Positions 32,079 to 39,634 of a stretch of 64,000 nt of DNA are shown one piece after another. This stretch comes from a virus. Location: IMG/VR virus record IMGVR_UViG_3300034082_004432, positions 57,335 to 121,334 of that record; one strand, written 5' to 3'. The translations under genes were made by a program, and so were the position numbers. The number at the start of each line of letters is the position of its first letter. Position 1 is the first letter of the stretch. The notes beneath the pieces are model-generated. The model worked only from the letters and a program-made list of their open reading frames with translations, was not told the origin of the DNA and did not search any database.

Positions 32079-32513
32079 ATGGAATCTCTTACTAATTTAT
32101 TGAAATCAACCCAGAATGAAATTATTATTTATGTAGTTTGTTTTATTTTGGGCAGTGTAGTTTTCTTTTTCTTGGCAAAATCTAAATCTGAAAGTTCAGC
32201 TGCATTACAAACTCTTGAAGTTGTAAAGCTTGTATTGCGCAGTAAATTGGGCGAAAAAGCAGACGGAATTTTAGATATTTGGATTGAAGGCTTAAAGAAA
32301 ATTCAAGATGGCGAATTCTCACAGGATGATGCTGTTGATCAATTTGTAAGATACATTCGTTTAGGATGTGCTCAAAAAGGCATTGAATTATCTGAAGAAG
32401 ATGTTGACAAGATACATATGCTTGTTCTTTCTACATTGGAAACATTTGTAGGTAAGAAACCAAAGCAAATTCAAATTGCAGTTAACAAATTCAACGCAAT
32501 GAATCATCGTTAG
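32079..32513 (+). CDS. Single-span membrane protein, unrecognised
   Basis: A 144-residue protein with AAAGGA Shine-Dalgarno 9 bases upstream. Residues about 15-35 (IIIYVVCFILGSVVFFFLA) form one clear membrane helix, probably with a short outside or inside N-terminus. The rest is a soluble helical domain of about 105 residues (LGEKADGILDIWIEGLKK, DDAVDQFVRYIRLG, EEDVDKIHMLVLS). Residues 8-12 read LKSTQ, similar to but not the same as the KxSQ motif seen elsewhere. A holin or membrane scaffold is possible, but nothing specific supports it. The gene ends the operon, as a strong terminator-like hairpin follows. Confidence 0.6.
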   Translation: MESLTNLLKSTQNEIIIYVVCFILGSVVFFFLAKSKSESSAALQTLEVVKLVLRSKLGEKADGILDIWIEGLKKIQDGEFSQDDAVDQFVRYIRLGCAQKGIELSEEDVDKIHMLVLSTLETFVGKKPKQIQIAVNKFNAMNHR

Positions 32514-32530
32514 GACTGCTTTCTTTCACA

Positions 32531-32573
32531 AAACAACCATTTTGTTGACATCAACAAAATGGTTGTTTCTTTA
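32531..32573 (+). terminator. Rho-independent terminator with perfect stem
   Basis: Bases 32531-32548 and 32551-32568 are an exact 18-bp inverted repeat around a 2-base centre (AAACAACCATTTTGTTGA and its complement), which folds as a 16-17-bp stem. It is followed by TCTTTAA with several T residues. It lies right after the membrane-protein gene and ends the dnaJ operon. Its arms could also serve as a protein-binding palindrome, as a -10 box starts 10 bases further on. Confidence 0.65.
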
Positions 32574-32574
32574 A

Positions 32575-32583
32575 TGGTATACT
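32575..32583 (+). promoter_or_regulatory. Extended -10 promoter, leaderless, for UvsW-like helicase
   Basis: TGGTATACT at 32575-32583 is an extended -10 element (TGN plus TATACT). No good -35 exists at 16-18 bases. The helicase ATG is 8 bases after the last base of the box and has no Shine-Dalgarno, so the mRNA would be leaderless. Confidence 0.5.
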
Positions 32584-32590
32584 GGTTATT

Positions 32591-34357
32591 ATGGTAGAAG
32601 TTGAAGTTTACAATGATAAAAGTGTCATCATAAACCACGACGATCCTATGGGAAAATTACCCTTCCCTTATCAAGAAGCTTTAAGGAATGAACTTTCCTA
32701 TAAAGTACCTGATTCTGAATGGTCTGCAAAGTATAAAACTGGTCAATGGGATGGAAGAATTTCTCTTTATGTGAAGCGAAATCAATCTTTTCCTACTGGT
32801 CTTACTATGCGTGTGGCTCGTCTTTTTGATGAATTGAATGTAACATATAAATTTTCTGATAAAAGAGAAAAGCCCATTAGAGATTACAATATAACTTGTG
32901 ATTTTATGGGAAAAGATCTTCGTGATTATCAAATGATTTCAGGAGACTTATCTCTTAAAAATCAACGTGGAATGCTTGCTCTTGCTACTGGAGCTGGAAA
33001 GACTATGACTTCTTGTTATATCTTTCATAAACTCAAAGTAAAGCCTGTTGTATTCATTGTTCCAGCTATTGAACTTCTCAAACAAACGCAAAAAGAATTT
33101 GAGAAATATCTTAAAATTGATGGTCAACCTGTTAAAGTTGGTATTGCTGGAGGTGGACTCTGTGATATCAATATGGAAGGCATAAATGTAATTACTTATC
33201 AGACAGCTCTTATTGCATTTGATAAGAAATATATGGAAAGCAATAATAAGATAGTTGAAGACTCTGGAGAAGGATCTAAACCTACTGGACTTCTTCAAAA
33301 AGAATTAGACGAGTCAACTATTAAGTACAAAAAAGCTCGACAATTAGCTTCTGGTAAACTTTCAGACTTATATGAAGAAGTTGAAAAAGCAGAAGAAAAT
33401 GGCACAAAAGATGCTGAAAAATTGCGCAAGAAATATGAGCGTGAAATTAGTTTACTGATAAAAACAGAATTAGCTGCTTATAAGAAAGCACAAACAGCTT
33501 GGGATAATAGGCAAGATACATTATTTCAGAAAGCACAAGTTAGAAATGTAATTCAGTGCTGCAATGCTTTGATAATTGATGAAGCACACTTGGCTGCTGT
33601 TGTCACTGAAGAAATTGGAAATCAAGCAAAGCAAGCATATTACAGATTGGGACTTTCAGCTACTCCTTTTCGTACTGACAATCAAGAAATTAGAATTGAA
33701 GGCACACTAGGTGGAAAAGTTTGTGAAGTAAGTGCTAGTGATCTTGTAGAACGTGGCTTTCTTGTTCCACCCAAGATTTTTGTAGTAAATATTAGTACTG
33801 TTGAACCTGGACAGACTTATCACGAAGTTTACAATCTAAATATAGTAAATTGCTGGGAAAGAAATTTCAGAATTAAACAATTCGCTGAAGGATTGAAAGC
33901 AAAGGGTGTTCCAACTCTTATTCTTGTTGAAAGAATGGAACATGGCAATATTCTTGAAGGAATGATTGAAGATGCTGTTTTTGTTCCTGGAGGCGATAAG
34001 GGTGAAATTGATCCTAGTGATGAGGAAAAGAATTATCGTCGAAGAATGCTTAATTCAGTTGAAAACAACGAGATAATTTTGATTGCAACACAGTGGGCAA
34101 ATGTAGGTGTTGATGCTCCTAAGATTTCTGGATTAATTCTTGCGGGTACTAGTTCATCTCCAGTAACTACATATCAGCAAGTTGGAAGAGTGCTTCGTTG
34201 TGTTGGAAAGAATGTTGAGGACTCTATTAAAAACGGAAAACCTGAAGCTATAATTATAGATTTTGCTTCAAGCCATAAGAATTTGAGATCTCACGTAAAT
34301 ATGAGGAAGAAAGTATATAAGAATGAACGAGCCTGGAAGATGTTTGAATTGAAATAA
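32591..34357 (+). CDS. uvsW: UvsW-like superfamily 2 DNA helicase
   Basis: A 588-residue superfamily 2 helicase resembling phage T4 UvsW, which unwinds branched DNA and helps replication restart and recombination. The N-terminal ~100 residues (LPFPYQEALRNELSYKVP, GQWDGRISLY) fit the UvsW N-terminal DNA-binding part. The Walker A motif is TGAGKT at 133-138, DEAH at 330-333, and QQVGRVLR at 529-536 is motif VI. Between motifs I and II there is a long charged, probably coiled-coil insertion at about 205-310 (ELDESTIKYKKARQ, LRKKYEREIS). It is the only gene of its transcript unit on this strand before the antisense ORF. The symbol is given by similarity; the insertion makes it longer than T4 UvsW. 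Confidence 0.85.
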   Translation: MVEVEVYNDKSVIINHDDPMGKLPFPYQEALRNELSYKVPDSEWSAKYKTGQWDGRISLYVKRNQSFPTGLTMRVARLFDELNVTYKFSDKREKPIRDYNITCDFMGKDLRDYQMISGDLSLKNQRGMLALATGAGKTMTSCYIFHKLKVKPVVFIVPAIELLKQTQKEFEKYLKIDGQPVKVGIAGGGLCDINMEGINVITYQTALIAFDKKYMESNNKIVEDSGEGSKPTGLLQKELDESTIKYKKARQLASGKLSDLYEEVEKAEENGTKDAEKLRKKYEREISLLIKTELAAYKKAQTAWDNRQDTLFQKAQVRNVIQCCNALIIDEAHLAAVVTEEIGNQAKQAYYRLGLSATPFRTDNQEIRIEGTLGGKVCEVSASDLVERGFLVPPKIFVVNISTVEPGQTYHEVYNLNIVNCWERNFRIKQFAEGLKAKGVPTLILVERMEHGNILEGMIEDAVFVPGGDKGEIDPSDEEKNYRRRMLNSVENNEIILIATQWANVGVDAPKISGLILAGTSSSPVTTYQQVGRVLRCVGKNVEDSIKNGKPEAIIIDFASSHKNLRSHVNMRKKVYKNERAWKMFELK

Positions 34358-34376
34358 TCTACGACGCTGTAGATTA
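34355..34376. terminator. Short hairpin between helicase and antisense ORF ends
   Basis: TAATCTAC and GTAGATTA form an 8-bp stem with a 6-base loop, directly at the helicase stop and 10 bases beyond the stop of the opposite-strand small ORF. There is no long T run on either side. It may act as a weak two-way terminator. Confidence 0.35.
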
Positions 34377-34385
34377 TAAGTTGCC

Positions 34386-34463
34386 TTACAATTCTACGTT
34401 GAATAATGCTGAAATAACTTGATTCATCATTTCTTCGAGCTGTTCAAAAATTCTCATAATCAT
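34386..34463 (-). CDS. 25-codon antisense small ORF
   Basis: A short ORF in a 271-base gap. The product begins MIMRIFEQLEEMMNQV and is 25 residues long, amphipathic and probably helical. Its support is a strong Shine-Dalgarno AAGGAGGC just 3 bases before the first ATG (9 bases before the second ATG, the better-spaced start) and a TATACT box plus hairpin further upstream on the same strand. It may be a small regulatory or membrane-active peptide, or a leader peptide. No family is recognised. Confidence 0.5.
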   Translation of the reverse strand: MIMRIFEQLEEMMNQVISALFNVEL

Positions 34464-34484
34464 TTGCCTCCTTACACAAAAATA

Positions 34485-34514
34485 TCCACTGGCCTAGATT
34501 TATCCGCCAGTGGA
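34485..34514 (-). ncRNA. 5' leader hairpin of the antisense transcript
   Basis: TCCACTGGC at 34485-34493 and GCCAGTGGA at 34506-34514 are an exact 9-bp stem with a 12-base loop. On the minus strand it is followed by TATTTTTGTG and then by the Shine-Dalgarno of the small ORF. The predicted start (7 bases after TATACT) is about 34515, so the stem would lie at the very 5' end of the RNA. It could be a stabilising cap, an attenuator or a protein site; it also looks like a weak terminator. Confidence 0.45.
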
Positions 34515-34521
34515 CAATAGT

Positions 34522-34527
34522 AGTATA
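34522..34527 (-). promoter_or_regulatory. Candidate -10 box of the antisense transcript
   Basis: On the minus strand the bases read TATACT. No strong -35 box was found. Support comes from its exact spacing to the following hairpin and ORF, and from the same TATACT box appearing before the subtilase and helicase genes. Confidence 0.35.
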
Positions 34528-34628
34528 CAACATTGAATGGTTTACGTCCTATTAAGATTTCTTAATAAAAGTTAGGCTGCGCTTTGCAAGGAATAATAAA
34601 TTGCTTATTTGCGCATTGGAGGTGTGCT

Positions 34629-34982
34629 ATGTTTCATCAAACCATCGTCGGCAAACCCAAATGTTGTCTAAATCGTAATTGCAAAACTCAATTCACAAAA
34701 GCTTCCCATCTTGGTTGGCTTCCCAAATCTGAAGTTGAAGTTTATGCAATTATGAGATGCCCAAAATGTAAAGACACATTTGCAGTAGTACAACTTATGT
34801 CTATGGCACACGATTATAGATCTAATCTGCCAAGAGACGAAAGTAAAGTAACTCCTAGTGGGCCAATAACAAAAAAAGAAACATTGGACTTTAAGAAAAA
34901 ATTGGAGAATAAGGATTCTTTAAAAGAATTAATGGAAGGATATGTGCCTGGAGGGACAATATTACCTGACGAAACAGAATAA
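34629..34982 (+). CDS. Small zinc-ribbon-type protein
   Basis: The start is set at ATG 34629 because TGGAGGTG lies 4 bases upstream; the in-frame ATG at 34584 has no Shine-Dalgarno. The 117-residue product has two Cys pairs, KCCLNRNC near residue 15 and CPKC near 46, which fit a zinc ribbon. The rest is charged and polar with DFKKKLENKDS and a Gly/Pro end. Zinc ribbons of this kind are found in nucleic acid-binding regulators and in small phage proteins, but I cannot say more. The next gene, dnaK, begins 15 bases later. Confidence 0.65.
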   Translation: MFHQTIVGKPKCCLNRNCKTQFTKASHLGWLPKSEVEVYAIMRCPKCKDTFAVVQLMSMAHDYRSNLPRDESKVTPSGPITKKETLDFKKKLENKDSLKELMEGYVPGGTILPDETE

Positions 34983-34990
34983 TGTACAAT
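34962..34990 (+). promoter_or_regulatory. Candidate leaderless promoter before dnaK
   Basis: TACAAT at 34985-34990, directly preceded by TG, with TTACCT at 34962-34967 (17-base spacer). The ATG of dnaK is 8 bases after the last base of the box with no Shine-Dalgarno in between. A very similar TGTACAAA sits at the same distance before the macro-domain gene. Confidence 0.45.
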
Positions 34991-34997
34991 TATTCTT

Positions 34998-36689
34998 ATG
35001 AGTTATGCAATTGGAATTGATTTAGGAAGTACTTTTAGTGTAGTTTCTTATGTTAATGAGAATGATCAAGCAGAAGTAATTCCAAATGATTTAGGCGAAA
35101 GAATCACTCCTAGTGTTGTTAGCTTTGGAGATGAAGTTTATGTAGGGCAATATGCTGTCGATATGGAGCAGCATTTGCCCTATTCTCATACTATACGTGT
35201 CGTTAAGAGACATATGGGGACTAACAAGAGATTTGATATTAATAACAAATCTTATAGCCCAGAAGAAGTATCATCTTATATTTTAAAATATCTCAAAAAT
35301 TGTGCAGAGAGACACTTAGGCACAGAAGTAATTGAAGCTGTTATTACTGTCCCTGCATATTTCAATAATGATCAAAGGCAATCTACAAAAACAGCTGGAG
35401 AATTGGCTGGCCTCAAGGTATTACGCATCATCAATGAACCTACTGCAGCATCTTTGGCATATGGTCTTGATAAAAAGAATGATGCAACAATTTTAGTTTA
35501 TGACTTGGGTGGTGGAACTTTTGATGTTACTTTACTCAAGCTTATGGATGGAGTTGACTTTCACGTTCAATCAACATCTGGAAATACTTCTCTTGGTGGT
35601 GTAGATTTTGACGCTGCTATTGGAAAAATTATTAGCCAAAAAACTTCTCATACATTAGATCCTGTTGATTTAAGAAACATATCAGAAAAGGCAAAAAAGA
35701 TGCTTTCTCATATGACTGTTGCTAATGTCATGATTGAAAAAGCACCAATTAAAATTACTCGTGAAGAATTTGAAGAGTCTATCAAGGCGTATATTGACAA
35801 AACTATGGTGTGTGTCAATGATGCTTTAAGGGATGCAAATACAAAAACAGACAAGGTAGATGAAGTTGTATTTGTAGGCGGTAGTACTAGAATTCCAATG
35901 ATTGAAAGAGTCATTGAAGAAAAGTTCGGAAAAAAGCCAAATAAGTCAATTAATCCTGATGAAGCCGTATCGATAGGGGCAGCAATTCAAGCATCAGTTT
36001 TGACTGGAAAATCAAGCAGAGAAGTGTTTCTTTTAGATGTTTGCCCTCTTTCATTAGGTGTAGAAACTCAAGGTGGCATTATGAGTATATTAATTCCAAG
36101 AAATACTCAAGTGCCAGCAGTTGTTAAGGAAATCTTTACAACTGCTTATGACGATCAATCTTCTGTTGATGTAAAGATATATCAAGGAGAAAGACCAAAG
36201 ACTGTTGATAATTTATGTCTTGGTGAATTTAAGTTAGATGGTATTGAAGAGAAACCTAGAGGATTACCTAAAATTGAAGTGGCATTTGAAATTGATGCAA
36301 ATGGTATACTTTCAGTTAAGGCTCAGGATCTAGATACTGGAGTCAACAAAGATATTGAGATTACTGGCCAAGCATCGTTATCAAGTGAAGAAATATCAAA
36401 AATTATTGACGACGCACAAAAACACAAAGAAGAAGATGAATACTTTAGAAAGATTACAAATATACACGATCTTCTTTATGATTGTGAAATTCAAATTGAA
36501 GAATTACTTCGAACAAATGTTTTAAATAATGAAGATATAATTGATTTGAAAGATCTTAAAAAGTCTATCGAGGATGATGGTAAAAGTCAAAATAAAGAAC
36601 TTTTATCAAGTCTATTAGAATCTGCTAGAGAAACTTTAAAAGAAAAATCTTTACTGGTACACCAGATAGCAAAAGAGAAAATGGAATGA
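34998..36689 (+). CDS. dnaK: DnaK (Hsp70) chaperone, compact form
   Basis: A 563-residue Hsp70. The ATPase domain has IGIDLGSTFSVVSY, the phosphate-2 loop in LVYDLGGGTFDVT and the adenosine motif VFVGGSTRIP; the linker-like VCPLSLGVETQGG and substrate-binding strands follow, then a short helical lid. It is about 75 residues shorter than E. coli DnaK: ATPase lobe II is trimmed around residues 200-260 (GGVDFDAAIGKII then PVDLRNISEKAKKML) and the C-terminal lid is short. With the phage DnaJ it forms an ATP-driven folding system; no GrpE was seen, so the host exchange factor may be used. Stop overlaps the next start (ATGA). Confidence 0.93.
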   Translation: MSYAIGIDLGSTFSVVSYVNENDQAEVIPNDLGERITPSVVSFGDEVYVGQYAVDMEQHLPYSHTIRVVKRHMGTNKRFDINNKSYSPEEVSSYILKYLKNCAERHLGTEVIEAVITVPAYFNNDQRQSTKTAGELAGLKVLRIINEPTAASLAYGLDKKNDATILVYDLGGGTFDVTLLKLMDGVDFHVQSTSGNTSLGGVDFDAAIGKIISQKTSHTLDPVDLRNISEKAKKMLSHMTVANVMIEKAPIKITREEFEESIKAYIDKTMVCVNDALRDANTKTDKVDEVVFVGGSTRIPMIERVIEEKFGKKPNKSINPDEAVSIGAAIQASVLTGKSSREVFLLDVCPLSLGVETQGGIMSILIPRNTQVPAVVKEIFTTAYDDQSSVDVKIYQGERPKTVDNLCLGEFKLDGIEEKPRGLPKIEVAFEIDANGILSVKAQDLDTGVNKDIEITGQASLSSEEISKIIDDAQKHKEEDEYFRKITNIHDLLYDCEIQIEELLRTNVLNNEDIIDLKDLKKSIEDDGKSQNKELLSSLLESARETLKEKSLLVHQIAKEKME

Positions 36690-37081
36690 AAAAGGCAGGA
36701 GTTTGGGCTTCTATAATTTGTGCAATACACTGCACTTTATTGCCATTACTATTTATTTTAGTTCCTACAACTGGCGTTTATTTATTTATTAATGAAACTT
36801 TCGAATATATTTTATTGGCAGTTTCATTAATATTTAATATCTCAAATGTTTGTTTTGGATACAGACAACATAAATCAAATAAAGCAGTTGCATTATTGGC
36901 TTTGGGATTATTTTTATTTGTAACAGGAAGACTGTTGCACAAACATAATGATCATCATGATTTTGAAATTGATTTATTTAATATTTTTATGATTGGTGGT
37001 GGTCTTATAATGGCTATCTCATCAATAGTTAACGACAAACTTTGCAATCAATGTAAAAAATGTGGAATTGATAAAAAATGA
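36686..37081 (+). CDS. MerC-like integral membrane protein
   Basis: A 131-residue protein with about four membrane helices. The N-terminal ASIICAIHCTLLPLLF, with the CxxHC core, and the segment ILLAVSLIFNISNVCFGYRQHK fit the MerC domain family (known for mercuric ion transport and present more widely as a small membrane family). The segment HKHNDHHDFE is His-rich, and the end CNQCKKCG is a Cys-rich tail, so metal binding is likely. Fused by 4-base overlaps to dnaK and to the next gene, so it is coexpressed with the chaperone. The family call is by pattern; transport of mercury is not implied. Confidence 0.65.
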   Translation: MKKAGVWASIICAIHCTLLPLLFILVPTTGVYLFINETFEYILLAVSLIFNISNVCFGYRQHKSNKAVALLALGLFLFVTGRLLHKHNDHHDFEIDLFNIFMIGGGLIMAISSIVNDKLCNQCKKCGIDKK

Positions 37082-37569
37082 AAGACAAAAAAATAGATAG
37101 GCATTCGCTTGATAACAGTGACCGTTACGAGCTTATACCTATCTTAGTTGAAAGTGTTGTTGTAAACCCCGAAGAAAAATCTTTTATTGTATTGAGTGAT
37201 GGAGATAAAAAATCTGCCATAGAAATTAATTCTTTTGAATCGGGTATGTTGACTTTTGTAGCCAAAGATTACCACAAGAATTCTCACATACAAACTATAC
37301 ATCAGGCTTTTGTAAAATTGCTTGAAGTATATAAATCAGAAGTCGTAAGTGTTGAAATAGAAAATAAAGTTGGAGATGTAATTTATACATCTGTCAAGTT
37401 TTTAGATAAAAATTTGAATAATTTTTATTTTGTAATGTCTTTATGTGATGGAATAATTTTGTCCATATTATCCCAGACCAATTTAAAAATTGTTTCTGAT
37501 GTCTGGGATAATATGGATCCTCTAGATGAGGATTGGGATTATGAAAACTTTATGTTTGATGATGACTAA
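37078..37569 (+). CDS. DUF151/BFN-like protein
   Basis: A 163-residue protein. The plan follows the DUF151 (bifunctional nuclease) family: VESVVVNPEEKSFIVLSDGD, then a NSFESGMLTF segment, then IQTIHQAFVKLLEVYKSEV, then VKFLDKNLNNFYFVMSLCDGIILSILSQTNLKIVSDVW. In the family, the last part has the DAIALA-type helix; here it reads CDGIILSI. The C-terminus is acidic (DPLDEDWDYENF). It is the last gene of the + strand cluster and ends 5 bases from the convergent gene. Family match is by pattern only and may be remote. Confidence 0.5.
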   Translation: MKDKKIDRHSLDNSDRYELIPILVESVVVNPEEKSFIVLSDGDKKSAIEINSFESGMLTFVAKDYHKNSHIQTIHQAFVKLLEVYKSEVVSVEIENKVGDVIYTSVKFLDKNLNNFYFVMSLCDGIILSILSQTNLKIVSDVWDNMDPLDEDWDYENFMFDDD

Positions 37570-37574
37570 TCTAA

Positions 37575-38594
37575 TTAGACAACGTAGCACATAAAGTCAA
37601 AGTCAACAGTCAAGATACCAGTGCTTACAGAGAAGTTGGTAGCATTGATGATTGCTTTTGATAATCCAATACCAGGGATCAAGCTACCCCAAGTTGGAGC
37701 AACGTTAGCAAAGCCAGTTTGTTGTGCAATTTCAAGTGCAAATGTAACATCACCAGCACTTGCAAGAACAGCTCTACCAGCAGATTGAGTGGTAACACCA
37801 GCAGTTGTTTCAGATGCATATGTAGATCCAACAACAACAGCACCCTTGCCCTTACCGGAGATGGTCAAGCCATTGACACCGATATGTGGGAATTGAGTAC
37901 CATACTTGTAAGAAATTCCGTTGCCAGAAAGAACGGATGGTAACATAGTACCGCCACCACCACTTAATTGATAGCCAGCATTTGGATCACTGAAATCGTA
38001 AGGGTTGATGAAGTATGTTTTTTGAGTTTCAACGTTAACGTCAACACTTGCTTCTTGGATGAAATATTTTCTTTCACCAATTTGAGCTCTAAAGTCGTAG
38101 AAACGAGCAACTCTTGTAGGACCAAACGCAGTAGTACCAGATCCACCAGTTCCAACAGGATTCAATGTTGGGTGAGGCTGGTTGGAGTTTACAACGAAGA
38201 ATGCAGAAGTTCCAAGTCCTGAATCGCCATCACTTTCAAGTGTAAGAGAAACAGATCCACCACCTTCATTGATGCTAAATGAAGCTGATTTGAGGATAGG
38301 TAAGGTTGCAGATGTAGGATCTAAGATCTCATTGATTTTTTGTGTTGCGATAGCTCTTCCGTCGGCAGCAGCACCACCACCAATCAAGATAGGAGCTTGG
38401 ATTGAGATAGTCTCAGTAACTCCACCGATGTCCATAATTCTGGTTTTTGGACTTCCTTGCATCAAGACCTTAGGTGAAGCATCAATAGTAATGTTTCTAC
38501 TTGCGCTCTCTACAATGTATGATCTAGCAGTTCCACCAGCAACTGTGATAAACACTGATTTATAAATACCAAGTATATCATTGTTAATAGGCAT
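37575..38594 (-). CDS. Virion structural protein, paralogue of neighbour (tube-like candidate)
   Basis: A 339-residue protein, Gly/Ser/Thr/Ala-rich with few charged residues, typical of abundant virion proteins. Residues about 27-90 (YIVESASRNIT, VLMQGSPKTRIMDIGGV, SIQAPI) align with a segment of the next gene upstream (LIVENFNVNQ, YIQGGPAYAIYNLGA, SISFPL), so the two are paralogues. A Gly-rich loop (QLSGGGGTML) is near residue 210. An 89-base gap lies before its start, with GTGAG as possible Shine-Dalgarno. Tail tube or major tail-type protein is a guess based on order and composition. It ends 5 bases from the convergent + strand gene. Confidence 0.55.
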   Translation of the reverse strand: MPINNDILGIYKSVFITVAGGTARSYIVESASRNITIDASPKVLMQGSPKTRIMDIGGVTETISIQAPILIGGGAAADGRAIATQKINEILDPTSATLPILKSASFSINEGGGSVSLTLESDGDSGLGTSAFFVVNSNQPHPTLNPVGTGGSGTTAFGPTRVARFYDFRAQIGERKYFIQEASVDVNVETQKTYFINPYDFSDPNAGYQLSGGGGTMLPSVLSGNGISYKYGTQFPHIGVNGLTISGKGKGAVVVGSTYASETTAGVTTQSAGRAVLASAGDVTFALEIAQQTGFANVAPTWGSLIPGIGLSKAIINATNFSVSTGILTVDFDFMCYVV

Positions 38595-38683
38595 TTTATC
38601 AACTCACTTTCAAAAGATTTATTAACTTCTTTTGTTTTTTTAGGTTATTCAAAATATTCTTTTTTTCATTGATGCTTACCTTT

Positions 38684-39634
38684 TTAAACAAAAGTGAATA
38701 ATCCATTGTCGTTCATAGAAGCATCAGGTTTATTAATTCCAGCCCATTCTGTCGTTCTCCTTATTATTTGTGCTGTCAAAGGAGTTTGTCCAATCTTGAA
38801 AACTGGATTTGGATAAGTGGTGGTGACTGGTCCAAATCTCAAAACTAGATTTGAGTCATGCATTAATCCACCATGAATGAATGTGTTTAAATCAGACCCA
38901 TTTCTGATAACTTCAGTGAATGACCCTGACCATTTTGTTGATTGAACACCTATCAATTCAATCTGATCATTCTGTTCAGTTACAGCTGATCCAGGGAAAG
39001 ATAAATATGGCATTAAAAAGACTGGAGTGACTAATTCATTTTCAATTCTAACTTCAATACTGCTTGTAGTTCTCATAGAAGATTCTTTTCTACTAGCATT
39101 GCAGTCTGCCCATGAGAGCGTTTTGCCTAATATGTATTCAGTGCTAAAATTAAAAGTTGACTCTGTTTCAGTATCTACCATAGCAGTCAAATTTATATTG
39201 ACCATAACATTATTATTTTCACTAGCAGTAAGAGTCAAGCTACTTATTACTACAGAATCTAATGAAAGGTTTTTATTATCATCAGTTCCAGGGTTGACCA
39301 CAGTAGTGGTTTTGCTTGAAAGTAAATGATGAGTATCAATTCTCAAAGCTGACATGGGCTTTGCAGCATATTGCAATATTATTTTTGAAGCCTCTTCTAG
39401 GTTGCCATCTTGATCAACTCTTAATGGAAATGATATTGAACCTTCATATTTTTTAGCACCCAAGTTGTATATAGCATAAGCTGGACCACCTTGAATGTAG
39501 TTGTTTAAGTCATGATCTTGAACTTGATTGACATTGAAATTTTCAACAATCAAGTATTTACCATTGACACAAATACCTTTCGTATTCAGTCCAGTAGAGA
39601 ATTCAGCTCTTGTTAAGATACCAGGAAATGCCAT
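38684..39634 (-). CDS. Virion structural protein, tube-like candidate
   Basis: A 316-residue protein with alternating beta-type sequence. Its GGPAYAIYNLGAKKYEGSISF segment and following residues match the 339-residue protein that lies downstream, as noted there. Later strands (SLTLTASENNNVMVNI, TKWSGSFTEVIRNGSD) look like a second related half, so an internal repeat is possible. It starts 1 base upstream of the stop of the Ig-like gene's end, giving a tight operon. Abundant structural protein by composition; tail tube family membership is unproven. Confidence 0.5.
   Translation of the reverse strand: MAFPGILTRAEFSTGLNTKGICVNGKYLIVENFNVNQVQDHDLNNYIQGGPAYAIYNLGAKKYEGSISFPLRVDQDGNLEEASKIILQYAAKPMSALRIDTHHLLSSKTTTVVNPGTDDNKNLSLDSVVISSLTLTASENNNVMVNINLTAMVDTETESTFNFSTEYILGKTLSWADCNASRKESSMRTTSSIEVRIENELVTPVFLMPYLSFPGSAVTEQNDQIELIGVQSTKWSGSFTEVIRNGSDLNTFIHGGLMHDSNLVLRFGPVTTTYPNPVFKIGQTPLTAQIIRRTTEWAGINKPDASMNDNGLFTFV

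Noticed and set aside
32545-32550. TTGACA as -35 box for the helicase promoter
   Set aside because: It is an exact consensus hexamer, but 27 bases from the -10 box, much too far; it is part of the palindrome.
32948-33298. 116-codon minus strand ORF inside the helicase
   Set aside because: Antisense shadow of a certain gene; composition Ser/Phe/Asn-rich, no start signals.
38182-38565. 127-codon + strand ORF in the 339-residue virion gene
   Set aside because: The minus strand frame has the virion-type composition and paralogue; the plus frame is a shadow.
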